From: DASQGA01 sp035535315
Lineage (GTDB): Bacteria; Actinomycetota; Thermoleophilia; Gaiellales; Gaiellaceae
Direction: 5' to 3'
Assembly (NCBI GenBank): GCA_035535315.1
Contig: DATLQD010000151.1
Coordinates: forward strand, 1 to 14,391
DNA length: 14,391 nucleotides
Under the pieces are notes generated by a model. It was not told the origin of the DNA, did not search any database, and saw only the letters and a list, made by a program, of their open reading frames with translations. The position numbers and the translations under genes were made by a program. Positions 1 to 6,116 of the stretch are shown piece after piece (position 1 is the first letter of the stretch; the number at the start of each line of letters is the position of its first letter).

Positions 1-54
1 TTCCGCGTCGACCGGGATCTAACGGATTAGGGGGAAAGGTCGGGGAAAGGGTCA

Positions 55-99
55 GGAGGGCTCGGGCGGTTCCCATCTCTTTTGGGCCGCCCGCCCTCC
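55..99. other. Strong hairpin near the window start
   Basis: Arms at 55-69 and 87-99 pair over 13 base pairs with a two-base bulge (62-63), and 72-74 can add three inner pairs with 84-86. No T-run follows, so it could be an actinobacterial terminator for a gene upstream of the window or the first stem of the structured segment described next. Just before it, the purine-rich motif GGGGAAAGG occurs twice (31-39 and 42-50). Confidence 0.5.
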
Positions 100-600
100 A
101 GGCGTCTTGCAGTGTGTAGGCATTTACCGAGTTTCGGGCTCGTTTCACGCCTCCCCGGTGCGGGTGTCATGGATCGGCTCGAGAGGCGCTACGATATGGG
201 ACGGGGGAGCCCGTGCCTCCCTGTCCCGTGGAGGAAGCGCATCCCGGTCGTGCCGCAGTGACCGGGGTTGCTTTCGGGCTTCCCCAACCACACACTTCTA
301 CTCGGTAGCCCGAGCCGGTGACGGCGGGGGATCTGCGGGTCGAGGCCGATCGGTTCGGCTTGGACGTGGTCGTAGAAGACGGACGTGCCCCTGTGAGGTT
401 TTAACGTCAAGCAGGGCGCGCCGCTCGCCGCAAAAGGGCGCGCCCTGCGAGACTCCACACTATCCCCATCGAGAAACGAATAGAAACCCCGTGACGCTTG
501 CGCCCGAGGACTGCCGGCACTAAGGTCGAAGGCGGGGTTGGGGGAAGGTTTCCAGGGCCGCATCGTGCCCTGCCGCAGGGCGTCGGTGCGGCCCTGGTTT
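100..600 (+). ncRNA. Candidate structured non-coding RNA, class not recognised
   Basis: No known protein family is visible here; open frames exist on both strands, as expected of GC-rich DNA. Instead there is a run of inverted repeats: 100-105 with 147-152 (6 pairs), 198-202 with 223-227 plus inner pairs, 243-249 with 260-266 (7), 295-301 with 372-378 (7) enclosing 310-316 with 357-363 (7, one G-U), 411-422 with 437-448 (12, perfect), 485-491 with 533-539 (7), and the hairpin at 552-597. I looked for RNase P RNA, tmRNA, SRP RNA and tRNA signatures and found none. The plus strand is favoured because the last hairpin is followed by TTTATT. The 5' end is not defined. Chance pairing in GC-rich DNA remains possible for the shorter stems. 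Confidence 0.3.
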
Positions 601-603
601 ATT
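552..603 (+). terminator. Long hairpin with T-rich tail
   Basis: Perfect 11-base arms (552-562 and 587-597) enclose a second 6-pair stem (GCCCTG/CAGGGC). The hairpin is followed by TTTATT from 598. This looks like an intrinsic terminator reading on the plus strand and would end whatever is transcribed from the segment before it. Confidence 0.55.
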
Positions 604-880
604 CGCAGACTCGAGAGCCGGAACTCGCCAACGTGCGACGCGTCAGCCGAGCGAGCTCAATACGCACTTCACGGCCACGACAACGCCAAACCACGTCAGC
701 CTCCTTGCGCTCGCTTGGCTCGCGGATCATCCAGCATCGCCGGCAGCCTGAGTCGATCGCGACTGACTGGGCGCGTTTTGCCCCGACGCACGATAACCGG
801 TGTTATGTCAAGCTGAAGTAGAGCCCTAGGCCAATGCCTCTTCTACCCCGCCGACGCCGGTGTGGTTTTGCACATGGCCC
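604..880. other. Intergenic stretch, nothing recognised
   Basis: No coding frame with family resemblance and no RNA gene is seen. The only distinct sign is a short dyad, ATAAC-CGGT-GTTAT at 793-806, about 75 bases upstream of the promoter of the next gene. It could be an operator, but it is a single short palindrome. Confidence 0.4.
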
Positions 881-882
881 TG

Positions 883-911
883 TGGACAGAATCCGCATGA
901 GGACGTAGCCT
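883..911 (+). promoter_or_regulatory. Housekeeping-type promoter of the DUF4015 gene
   Basis: TGGACA at 883-888 (5 of 6 to TTGACA), a 17-base spacer, and TAGCCT at 906-911 (TAnnnT type). The predicted start point, about 917-920, is next to the ATG at 921, so the transcript would be leaderless or nearly so. This agrees with the absence of a ribosome binding site. A DnaA-box-like nonamer (TGTGGACAG, 881-889) overlaps the -35 element. Confidence 0.5.
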
Positions 912-920
912 GAACGAGCG

Positions 921-2108
921 ATGCGGCAGCCGATCGACCCAAGCGAGCGGTTCCGGTTGCGGCGCGAAAACGCTCGACGGCGCCACCGTCGTCGCCGTGT
1001 GACAGCCTTTGCGGTCGTGGCCCTCGCGGCTACGGTCGTCACTCTCGGCGCCCGTTTCCTCCCCTCCAACCACTCGGAAGCGGGAGACGAAGGCGCTGGC
1101 ACCAGTGGTACGACCACCGCCTCAAAGCCGGAGGAAAAGCCGCTGAGACCGCTGCCCGACGAGATTCGGGGCGTCCACGTGACCATGGCGCTTGCGAGCC
1201 TCGACGGCAAGCTCGAGGAGTACGCGAGCATGGCCGATCAGGGCCTGAACACCCTCGAACTCGATGTCAAGGATGAAAACGGTGAGGTTGCGTTCCGTTC
1301 GCCCCACGCGAAGCTGGCGACGACGGTCGGGGCCGCCAAGAACTACTACAAGCCCGGCGGGGCGGTCAAGCTCGCCCGGGACCACGGGCTTTACCTGATC
1401 GGCCGCGTCGTCGTTTTCGAGGATCCTGTGCTCTCGATGAAGCGGCCCGCCTTGGCGATCCGGCGCACCGACGGCGGCATCTGGACGACTTCCGCCGGAC
1501 TCGGTTGGACGAATCCATACGAGGAGCGGGTGTGGAAGTACAACGTGGATATCGCGGCGGCGGCGGCGCGGGCCGGCTTCGACGAGATCATGTTCGACTA
1601 CGTTCGATTCCCGAGCGACGGCGACTTGTCGGCGATGGTGTTCAACCACCAAGTAAAGGAGCTGAAGGCAGAGACGATGGTTCGCTTCGTGAAGTACGCC
1701 CGCTCCCGATTGCACCCCCTCGGCGTGCGCGTCTCTGCGGCGTTATTCGGACTCGCGGCGACCCGCGACCTTGGCATCGGACAGCGGCCCCGGAAGCTCG
1801 GCCGGTACCTCGATGCGATCTACCCGATGGTCTATCCCTCTCACTACAGCCCGGGCGAGTACAACATCGCCAATCCGGACGGGGATCCCGGCCGGACGGT
1901 CGCGTTCTCGCTCCGGGACTTCCGCGAGAAGCTGCGCGGCCGACCGGCGAAGGTCGTTCCCTGGCTCCAGGACTTCTCCCTCCAGCACACGTACACGCTG
2001 GCCCAGGTCCAGGCTCAGATCGACTCAGCCCGCCGGGCGCAGTCGGCCGGCTACCTGCTCTGGAACGCGTCGGGCGTCTACACCGACGGTAGCCTGACAG
2101 CGCCGTAG
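921..2108 (+). CDS. DUF4015-type putative glycoside hydrolase, membrane-anchored
   Basis: A 395-residue protein. A very basic N-terminus (residues 11-26, mostly Arg) is followed by one hydrophobic helix (about 28-47), giving a signal anchor with the body outside the cell. A Ser/Thr/Gly/Glu-rich linker follows (about 48-78). Residues about 80-390 match the DUF4015 'putative glycosyl hydrolase' TIM-barrel family: LELDVKDENG near 112-121, DEIMFDYVRFP near 221-231 with the acidic candidates D221, E222 and D226, and YPMVYPSHY near 301-309. Members are thought to act on extracellular or cell-wall polysaccharide, but substrate and mechanism are not established. The ATG was chosen because the promoter lies directly upstream and the anchor begins close behind it. 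The gene stands alone, and a hairpin follows it. Confidence 0.85.
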   Translation: MRQPIDPSERFRLRRENARRRHRRRRVTAFAVVALAATVVTLGARFLPSNHSEAGDEGAGTSGTTTASKPEEKPLRPLPDEIRGVHVTMALASLDGKLEEYASMADQGLNTLELDVKDENGEVAFRSPHAKLATTVGAAKNYYKPGGAVKLARDHGLYLIGRVVVFEDPVLSMKRPALAIRRTDGGIWTTSAGLGWTNPYEERVWKYNVDIAAAAARAGFDEIMFDYVRFPSDGDLSAMVFNHQVKELKAETMVRFVKYARSRLHPLGVRVSAALFGLAATRDLGIGQRPRKLGRYLDAIYPMVYPSHYSPGEYNIANPDGDPGRTVAFSLRDFREKLRGRPAKVVPWLQDFSLQHTYTLAQVQAQIDSARRAQSAGYLLWNASGVYTDGSLTAP

Positions 2109-2114
2109 CTCCAC

Positions 2115-2168
2115 CCTTCCACAGGTCTATGCACAGGCGCCGCGCCGGCCTGTGGAAACTGTGGATAA
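2115..2168. promoter_or_regulatory. DnaA-box cluster
   Basis: TGTGGATAA at 2160-2168 is the exact complement of the DnaA consensus TTATCCACA. It directly abuts TGTGGAAAC (2151-2159, 7 of 9). CTATGCACA (2127-2135, 7 of 9) and CCTTCCACA (2115-2123, 6 of 9) lie just upstream in the opposite orientation. An A/T-richer stretch follows (about 2165-2200). No dnaA, dnaN, gyrB, rpmH or parAB gene is in the window, so a replication origin is not claimed. It may be a DnaA-titrating or regulatory site. Confidence 0.4.
2117..2157 (+). terminator. Hairpin after the DUF4015 gene
   Basis: TTCCACAGG at 2117-2125 pairs perfectly with CCTGTGGAA at 2149-2157, nine base pairs, starting eight bases after the stop codon. 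There is no T-run, so this would be a non-canonical terminator. The same bases also make up DnaA-box-like motifs, so the symmetry may instead reflect protein binding. Confidence 0.4.
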
Positions 2169-2211
2169 ATGATCTCTCCGCAAATTGCATACATTACGAT
2201 GGACATGTCCC

Positions 2212-2240
2212 TTGACTGTCTGAGGCCCCTGTCCTAGAGT
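2212..2240 (+). promoter_or_regulatory. Promoter of the leader RNA and small membrane protein
   Basis: TTGACT at 2212-2217, a spacer of exactly 17 bases, and TAGAGT at 2235-2240 form a good housekeeping promoter. The predicted start point is about 2247, one or two bases before the first strand of the closing stem of the RNA element that follows. Confidence 0.6.
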
Positions 2241-2246
2241 CCCAAT

Positions 2247-2359
2247 TGCGCCGAGCACGGAGCGCAAGTAGGTCGAAGGATCGCCGGGCGACCGTACGCG
2301 CAAGCGGAAAGTCGGTTGGTGATCCGGACGAAAGCGCAACCGGCTCGGCGAATTTTTTT
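2247..2359 (+). ncRNA. Structured leader RNA or small RNA ending in a T7 terminator
   Basis: From the predicted start point, CGCCGAGC (2249-2256) pairs perfectly with GCTCGGCG (2343-2350), closing the whole element. Only AA then precedes seven T's (2353-2359), so the closing stem would itself be the terminator stem. Inside are GTA-GGTCG (2268-2275) with CGACC-g-TAC (2289-2297), a CGC-GCAA-GCG tetraloop (2297-2306), and CGGTTG (2313-2318) with CAACCG (2337-2342). The last stem can extend to nine pairs by invading 2343-2345, which would compete with the closing stem. Promoter, fold and terminator fit one unit of about 113 nt. It could be a riboswitch-like attenuator of the gene at 2390 or an independent small RNA. 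I do not recognise a known riboswitch class. Confidence 0.45.
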
Positions 2360-2389
2360 GGTCCGGCGCAGGTAGAGTTCCGGCCGCCG

Positions 2390-2581
2390 ATGCTCCGTCC
2401 TCCCTCGTTCAGCCAAGGCTTCGTCTCGTTTGTCTGGGCGTTCGGACTCGGGCTCTTCATCTGGCTCGGCCTGCTGGGCGTTGGCGTAGGGAACGGGACG
2501 GCATTTCTCTTCGCCCTGATCGCCGCGGGCCTGATCTTCTTCTACGTGCGGCTCTTCGGCGGGCACGAGTTTCGCGGCTAA
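2390..2581 (+). CDS. Small two-helix membrane protein, unknown function
   Basis: A 63-residue protein with two hydrophobic segments (about 10-31 and 36-54), a Gly-rich turn between them and a short polar tail ending GGHEFRG. I do not recognise the family. The ATG at 2390 was chosen because the frame upstream of it runs through the structured leader and is Arg/Ser-rich without sense. The ribosome site is weak (AGGTAGAG about 13 bases or more upstream). If the T7 at 2353-2359 terminates transcription, expression depends on readthrough or regulated antitermination. A real gene is likely but not certain: hydrophobicity and context are the only support. Confidence 0.5.
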   Translation: MLRPPSFSQGFVSFVWAFGLGLFIWLGLLGVGVGNGTAFLFALIAAGLIFFYVRLFGGHEFRG

Positions 2582-2851
2582 CCGCCGAGGGTCGACCTAA
2601 AGCGGGAGCGCGAGCCGCGGGGCGCGCTGGAGAAGCGCTCCCACGAGTCGATGGGCGAGCTCGCAGCCAAGCTCGGCCTCGAGACGCAGGCGCGGGCTTT
2701 CCGTCTCCCCCGTAAGCAGACGGCCGAGCGAGTCGCAGTGTTCAGCCAGCCGGGAGAGGCCGGCGGCGGTACCGCTGCGGTGTGCGGCGTCCATGCTCGA
2801 GTAATCGACGCTCCGCGGACGTTTGCAGATCCCTGGCGAGAGTGACCGGGA
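2582..2851. other. Intergenic stretch with only doubtful small frames
   Basis: Two short frames overlap in opposite directions: 2597-2794 on the minus strand (65 residues, helix-like, Leu/Ala/Arg-rich, no clear ribosome site) and 2651-2845 on the plus strand (64 residues). Neither resembles a family I know. The minus frame has a reasonable codon bias and would be convergent with the small membrane protein, so it is the better candidate, but I would not annotate it as a gene. Confidence 0.3.
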
Positions 2852-2885
2852 ACGCGAAGAGGCGCCGCCCGGCGCCTCTTCGCGT
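2852..2885 (-). terminator. Perfect 15-bp hairpin terminator
   Basis: Arms at 2852-2866 and 2871-2885 are fully complementary (ACGCGAAGAGGCGCC and its complement) around a four-base GCCC loop. It lies about 20 bases past the stop of the minus-strand membrane protein gene and probably ends that transcript. There is no T-tract on either side, which is common for actinobacterial terminators. Confidence 0.7.
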
Positions 2886-2905
2886 CTCGCTGGATTGGAT
2901 TGTGC

Positions 2906-3661
2906 CTACGGAGTGTCTCGCCGAACCACCGGATCGTCGCGCGTCCCGGTCGTCACGACCGAGTCGTCGCGAGCACCGGTGGGCACCGCCTGACGGTCAT
3001 CGACCGTTGTCGTCGGGCGGTCCGTCGGGACAGGGGTCGTGGCGCCGTATTCGCTCCGGTAGTCGTGTACGTCCTCGTCCGCGAGGGTCCGCGTTCGCTC
3101 GACGTGCCGCTCACGAGGGCCGGTCGTGTCGAAGATGAACGCGGTCACGACGCCGAAGGCGAGCGCGATCGCGGCGGAAAAGAGACCCAAGTCGCGAGCG
3201 AACCCGAGAAGGCCGATTGTGTCGCTCCAGCTCTCGAACCGACTCTGCTGCCACCCTCCGGTCGGTTGGGTGGCCAGGAGGATCCAGCCGGCCGCGAGGA
3301 GTGTAGGCAGCCATGCGAGCAGGAGGACTGCGGAGGAGACCCGCGGTACCCCCCACTTCGTCCAACCGCCGAGCAGCTGAGAGAGCCCAAGCGCCAGCCC
3401 TGCGCCGGCCAGAAGGCCCATGATTGCCCAGAAGTCGCTCGTCTGACCGAGATCGAAGTTCGACGCGATCCAGATGAGGAGCCCGGCCACGGCCACGCCG
3501 GCGAGCGTGAAGAGCGCCCGAACGACGCTGCGTGCATACCGACGGCGATCCGCCGACCGGTCGACGACCTCGTCATCCCCGACGACGCGATCTTCGTCCA
3601 CGTGCCGCTCCCTGTTCAGCAAACCCATTCGTGTCACCCCGCTCGATTGATTGGTGAGCAT
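2906..3661 (-). CDS. Four-helix membrane protein, unknown function
   Basis: A 251-residue protein with start ATG at 3661, preceded by GGGAGGG about six bases away; this site decides against the longer frame from 3742. Four hydrophobic helices lie at about 46-68, 78-97, 109-131 and 156-177, placing both ends on the same, probably cytosolic, side. Both tails are charged and share a motif, RERHVDEDR at 17-25 and RERHVERTR at 184-192. The C-terminal tail is Thr/Asp/Arg-rich and ends in an imperfect repeat (TGARDDSVV, TGTRDDPVV). No family is recognised. It is the last gene of the minus-strand series and is followed by the 2852-2885 terminator. Its own promoter is possible (TATAGA about 25-30 bases upstream of the start), but no good -35 is seen. 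Confidence 0.8.
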   Translation of the reverse strand: MLTNQSSGVTRMGLLNRERHVDEDRVVGDDEVVDRSADRRRYARSVVRALFTLAGVAVAGLLIWIASNFDLGQTSDFWAIMGLLAGAGLALGLSQLLGGWTKWGVPRVSSAVLLLAWLPTLLAAGWILLATQPTGGWQQSRFESWSDTIGLLGFARDLGLFSAAIALAFGVVTAFIFDTTGPRERHVERTRTLADEDVHDYRSEYGATTPVPTDRPTTTVDDRQAVPTGARDDSVVTTGTRDDPVVRRDTP

Positions 3662-3748
3662 GATGTTCCCTCCCGGTCCCGGTCTATAACGCCTTCGAGG
3701 AGGGATCGGTGGAAGTCGACGACACTCTACTGCGCCTGCCAACCCCTC

Positions 3749-4351
3749 CTAAGCAGCCAGATCACGACGCCGCACATCGAACGCGCCTGAATCGAGCTCT
3801 TGCCGAAAGGCGGTGACGCAATCCTCGCGATCTCGCTCGAAGACGTGCTCGACTACCTGAACGTGGCGGTCGTTGTAGAACGGGAGATCCACGTGCGGGC
3901 GGCTGACCAGGTTGACGGTCGTGCACTCGCAGACCGGGCAGCGGACTGCGAGGCCGAGCTCTTCGGCAGCGGGCGAGAGGAGGAGAAAGGCAGACGGGAA
4001 GACGGGCTGCGGTCGGTTCTCGGGGTAGCAGAAGAAGCTCCAGGGCCAGTCCCCCGACCCGATCCGCCGTGCGGCCAGGTCAAGGAGGTCACCGGTTGCG
4101 GATTCGACCCGAGCCGTCATCAGGTTGAAGAACTCCGCCCCAGACGCGCCGAGCGGCGCCCAGTCCAGGTCGTCGTGGGTGACGAGCCCTTCGTGCTCAC
4201 CCCCGCAGCTGCACGCGAAGACGATCCGGTAGACGGCCGGATGTGAAGCGCCGGGGAGACGCTTCAGGGAGCGAAAGGCAGACAGGCGCACCTGAACGTG
4301 TCCCACGGTGGGGCAGGAAAACGTGTAGTGCCCGGTCAGACCGTCATACAT
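3749..4351 (-). CDS. Cysteine-rich, probably zinc-binding protein of unknown function
   Basis: A 200-residue soluble protein. It has eight cysteines, several in metal-site arrangements: CSCGGEH at 47-53 and CPVCEC at 138-143, with further Cys at 13, 108 and 178 and several His (8, 18, 53, 153). This suggests one or two structural zinc sites, such as a split zinc ribbon, but no named family is recognised. The start ATG at 4351 has no strong ribosome site. A poor promoter-like pair (TTGGCT, 18 bases, TACAGA) lies in the 58-base gap after apt. The gene is in line with apt upstream and the membrane protein 87 bases downstream, so it may share the apt transcript. Confidence 0.75.
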   Translation of the reverse strand: MYDGLTGHYTFSCPTVGHVQVRLSAFRSLKRLPGASHPAVYRIVFACSCGGEHEGLVTHDDLDWAPLGASGAEFFNLMTARVESATGDLLDLAARRIGSGDWPWSFFCYPENRPQPVFPSAFLLLSPAAEELGLAVRCPVCECTTVNLVSRPHVDLPFYNDRHVQVVEHVFERDREDCVTAFRQELDSGAFDVRRRDLAA

Positions 4352-4409
4352 GGCTCGTGAATTCTGTATCGGCGGGCCGGACGGTGAGCCAAAGCCCGGG
4401 GCCAGGCGC

Positions 4410-4931
4410 CTATTGGTACTGGATCAGGGAGAAGACGTCATAGCCCTCGAGCCGGTCCCGCCCGTTCAGGAACGCAAGCTCGATGACGAATGCAAGGCCG
4501 ACGACCTTCCCTCCGAGCTGCTCCACCAGATCGACCTTCGCCTTTGCCGTTCCGCCGGTTGCCAGCAGGTCGTCGTGGATCAGAACGCGGGCTCCCTGCG
4601 AGATTGCGTCCGCGTGCAGCTCAAGCGCGTCGAACCCGTACTCCAGCTCGTATTTCGCACTCACCGTCCGCCAGGGAAGCTTCCCCGGTTTGCGAGCCGC
4701 CACGAAGCCGCATCCCAGCCTGCAGGCAAGGGCCCCGCCGAGGATGAAGCCGCGTGCCTCGGCGCCCATGATCAGATCGGGCTCCCGCGGCTCGGCGAAC
4801 GCCGCGAGCTGCTCCACGGTGGCGCGGAGCGACTCGGCGTCCGCGAGGAGCGGCATGATGTCCTTGAAGACAATCCCGGGTTTCGGGAAGTCCGGGATGT
4901 CCCGAATCTTCGAGGCAAGGTCCGGTTCCAC
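4410..4931 (-). CDS. apt: Adenine phosphoribosyltransferase
   Basis: A 173-residue protein of full family length. It makes AMP from adenine and phosphoribosyl pyrophosphate in cytosolic purine salvage. The N-terminal IRDIPDFPKPGIVFKDI block, the MGAEARGFI segment (about 55-63), the flexible-loop sequence ARKPGKLPW and the PRPP-binding motif VLIHDDLLATGGT (about 116-128) are all intact. The start is GTG at 4931, twelve bases after the stop of the MerR gene, so the two are probably co-transcribed. In many actinobacteria apt sits beside relA; here it follows a garA-ftsR pair instead. Identification is firm. Confidence 0.96.
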   Translation of the reverse strand: MEPDLASKIRDIPDFPKPGIVFKDIMPLLADAESLRATVEQLAAFAEPREPDLIMGAEARGFILGGALACRLGCGFVAARKPGKLPWRTVSAKYELEYGFDALELHADAISQGARVLIHDDLLATGGTAKAKVDLVEQLGGKVVGLAFVIELAFLNGRDRLEGYDVFSLIQYQ

Positions 4932-4943
4932 CGCGTCCGGAGC

Positions 4944-5642
4944 CTATGCGACGTGCGAGCGGAGCGCGCGCCAGAACAGCGCCTGCGAGAGCTCCTGCGC
5001 GAGTGCGGCGAGCGCCTCGAGATCCTCGAGCCCCGCGAGCCGGCGCTCGGGATTGCTCGAGCCGAGAGCCGGGGCGACGACCTGTCGGAGCAGTGCCGCC
5101 TCGCCGTCGGCGTTCGTGCGGAACTTCTTCAAGTTCCTCGGAGCGACGCCGAAGCGGGACAGGTTCCGGCAGACGATCACAACTTCCACGTCCCGTTCCG
5201 GATACCGGTTCTCTCCATCCTCGATCCGCGGTTCGAGGAGCCCGTAATCCTCGAGCTCGCGCACAAACCCCGCATCGGCGCTCGCCCGCTCGCAGAGGGT
5301 GCCCAGGTCGAGCTCGGGCTCGTCCGCGCGCAGACCGGAGTCAGCCCCCCGCCGCCGCTCACGCTTCACCACTCCGGGGGCGTCGAGCTCCTGGCGGATG
5401 ACGCGGAGCGGCAGGAATTCGTCCCGCTGGAGTCGCAGGATCGTCTCGAGGCGTTCCACGTCCTCCTCGGTGTAGAGGCGGTATCCCCCTTCCGTCCTGC
5501 GGGGGGTCAGGAGCCCCTGGTCCTCGAGGTAGCGGATCTTCGAGATCGAGATGTCTGCGAACTCCGCGCGCAGTCGCCTCCGGACGGCGCCGATCGTGAG
5601 CGGCCGGCCAGGCGTCTCCTGCGAATACGTGGACGTCGCCAT
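4944..5642 (-). CDS. ftsR: MerR-family regulator, FtsR-like
   Basis: A 232-residue protein. The N-terminal MerR helix-turn-helix (about 15-75) contains ISKIRYLEDQGLL, GGYRLYTEEDVERL and FLPLRVIRQEL, the pattern of the actinobacterial FtsR group (Rv1828 in Mycobacterium tuberculosis), which in Corynebacterium controls ftsZ and cell division. The C-terminal half (about 100-230) looks like the second winged-helix-like module of this group (ELEDYGLLEPR, YPERDVEVV, NLKKFRTNADGEAALLRQVVAP). No effector-binding cysteines as in metal MerR proteins are seen. Its ATG overlaps the stop of the FHA gene (TGATG), so translation is probably coupled. The garA-ftsR gene order is conserved in actinobacteria, which supports the name. 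Confidence 0.85.
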   Translation of the reverse strand: MATSTYSQETPGRPLTIGAVRRRLRAEFADISISKIRYLEDQGLLTPRRTEGGYRLYTEEDVERLETILRLQRDEFLPLRVIRQELDAPGVVKRERRRGADSGLRADEPELDLGTLCERASADAGFVRELEDYGLLEPRIEDGENRYPERDVEVVIVCRNLSRFGVAPRNLKKFRTNADGEAALLRQVVAPALGSSNPERRLAGLEDLEALAALAQELSQALFWRALRSHVA

Positions 5643-6100
5643 CAGTGCTCTAGGAAGGTCAGCCGGTACTTGCCGATCTGGACCTCGTCTCCATCTTCGA
5701 GCTTGGCCTTCTCGACCCTGCGCCGGTTCACGTACGTCCCGTTCAGGCTGCCGGCGTCCTCGATCGTGTAGCCAACGTCGTCGCGAACGAGCATCGCGTG
5801 TGAGCGCGAGACCGTGACGTCGTCGAGGAAGACCGGAGCGTCGGGTGACCGACCGATCTCGACGCTGTCGCCGTCGAGAGGGAATGTCTCGCCTGCGCGG
5901 CCGCCGCCGGAACGGACCACGAGTGCCGTTCCCTCGATCCGGAGGTCCGACAGCGGCTCGCCTTCCTCATCGACCACGTCCTCGGGTGCGTACGTCATAG
6001 TGGTCGATCCCCCGGGTTCGTCCTTGATGAGAAGTGCACCGCACTTCGAGCAGTAGTTGGCGGCCTCAGGGTTCTGGAAGCCGCACTCTTGGCAGTGCAC
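5642..6100 (-). CDS. garA: Zinc-ribbon plus FHA protein, GarA/OdhI-like
   Basis: A 152-residue protein. Residues 3-20 form a CxxC...CxxC zinc ribbon (C3, C6, C17, C20). A short linker with a Thr-rich site follows (S32-T33-T34-M35-T36-Y37), where GarA/OdhI carry their kinase-phosphorylated threonines. Residues about 60-150 are an FHA domain with EIGRSPD, VSRSHA and SLNGTYVN. GarA switches 2-oxoglutarate/glutamate metabolism: the unphosphorylated form binds 2-oxoglutarate dehydrogenase and glutamate enzymes, and phosphorylation by PknB/PknG closes it. Whether this protein does the same is inferred from domains and neighbour. GTG 6100 was chosen because GAGGTGA stands five bases before it; GTG 6109 is the alternative, and the longer frame would overlap rsiG. 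The classic GarA N-terminus has no zinc ribbon. Confidence 0.8.
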   Translation of the reverse strand: MHCQECGFQNPEAANYCSKCGALLIKDEPGGSTTMTYAPEDVVDEEGEPLSDLRIEGTALVVRSGGGRAGETFPLDGDSVEIGRSPDAPVFLDDVTVSRSHAMLVRDDVGYTIEDAGSLNGTYVNRRRVEKAKLEDGDEVQIGKYRLTFLEH

Positions 6101-6116
6101 ATGTGTCACCTCGGCG

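Noticed and set aside
107..563. Overlapping plus (107-523) and minus (189-563) open frames
   Set aside because: No family resemblance, skewed Arg/Ser/Gly composition, and the segment is full of inverted repeats.
100..600. RNase P RNA, tmRNA, SRP RNA or tRNA
   Set aside because: The hallmark motifs (GAGGAAAGTCC, tag-peptide frame, GGTTCGA T-loops) were looked for on both strands and not found.
793..806. Operator for the DUF4015 gene (ATAAC-CGGT-GTTAT)
   Set aside because: A single five-base-arm dyad about 75 bases from the promoter with no second copy; too weak to annotate separately.
2109..2245. Chromosomal replication origin
   Set aside because: Only one perfect box and no origin-associated genes; kept only as a DnaA-box cluster.
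2900..3790. 296-residue plus-strand open frame
   Set aside because: Antisense to the four-helix membrane protein, charged low-complexity translation, and the minus gene has a strong ribosome site and terminator.
4350..5771. 473-residue plus-strand open frame
   Set aside because: Shadow of apt and the MerR gene, both of which have clear family motifs on the other strand.
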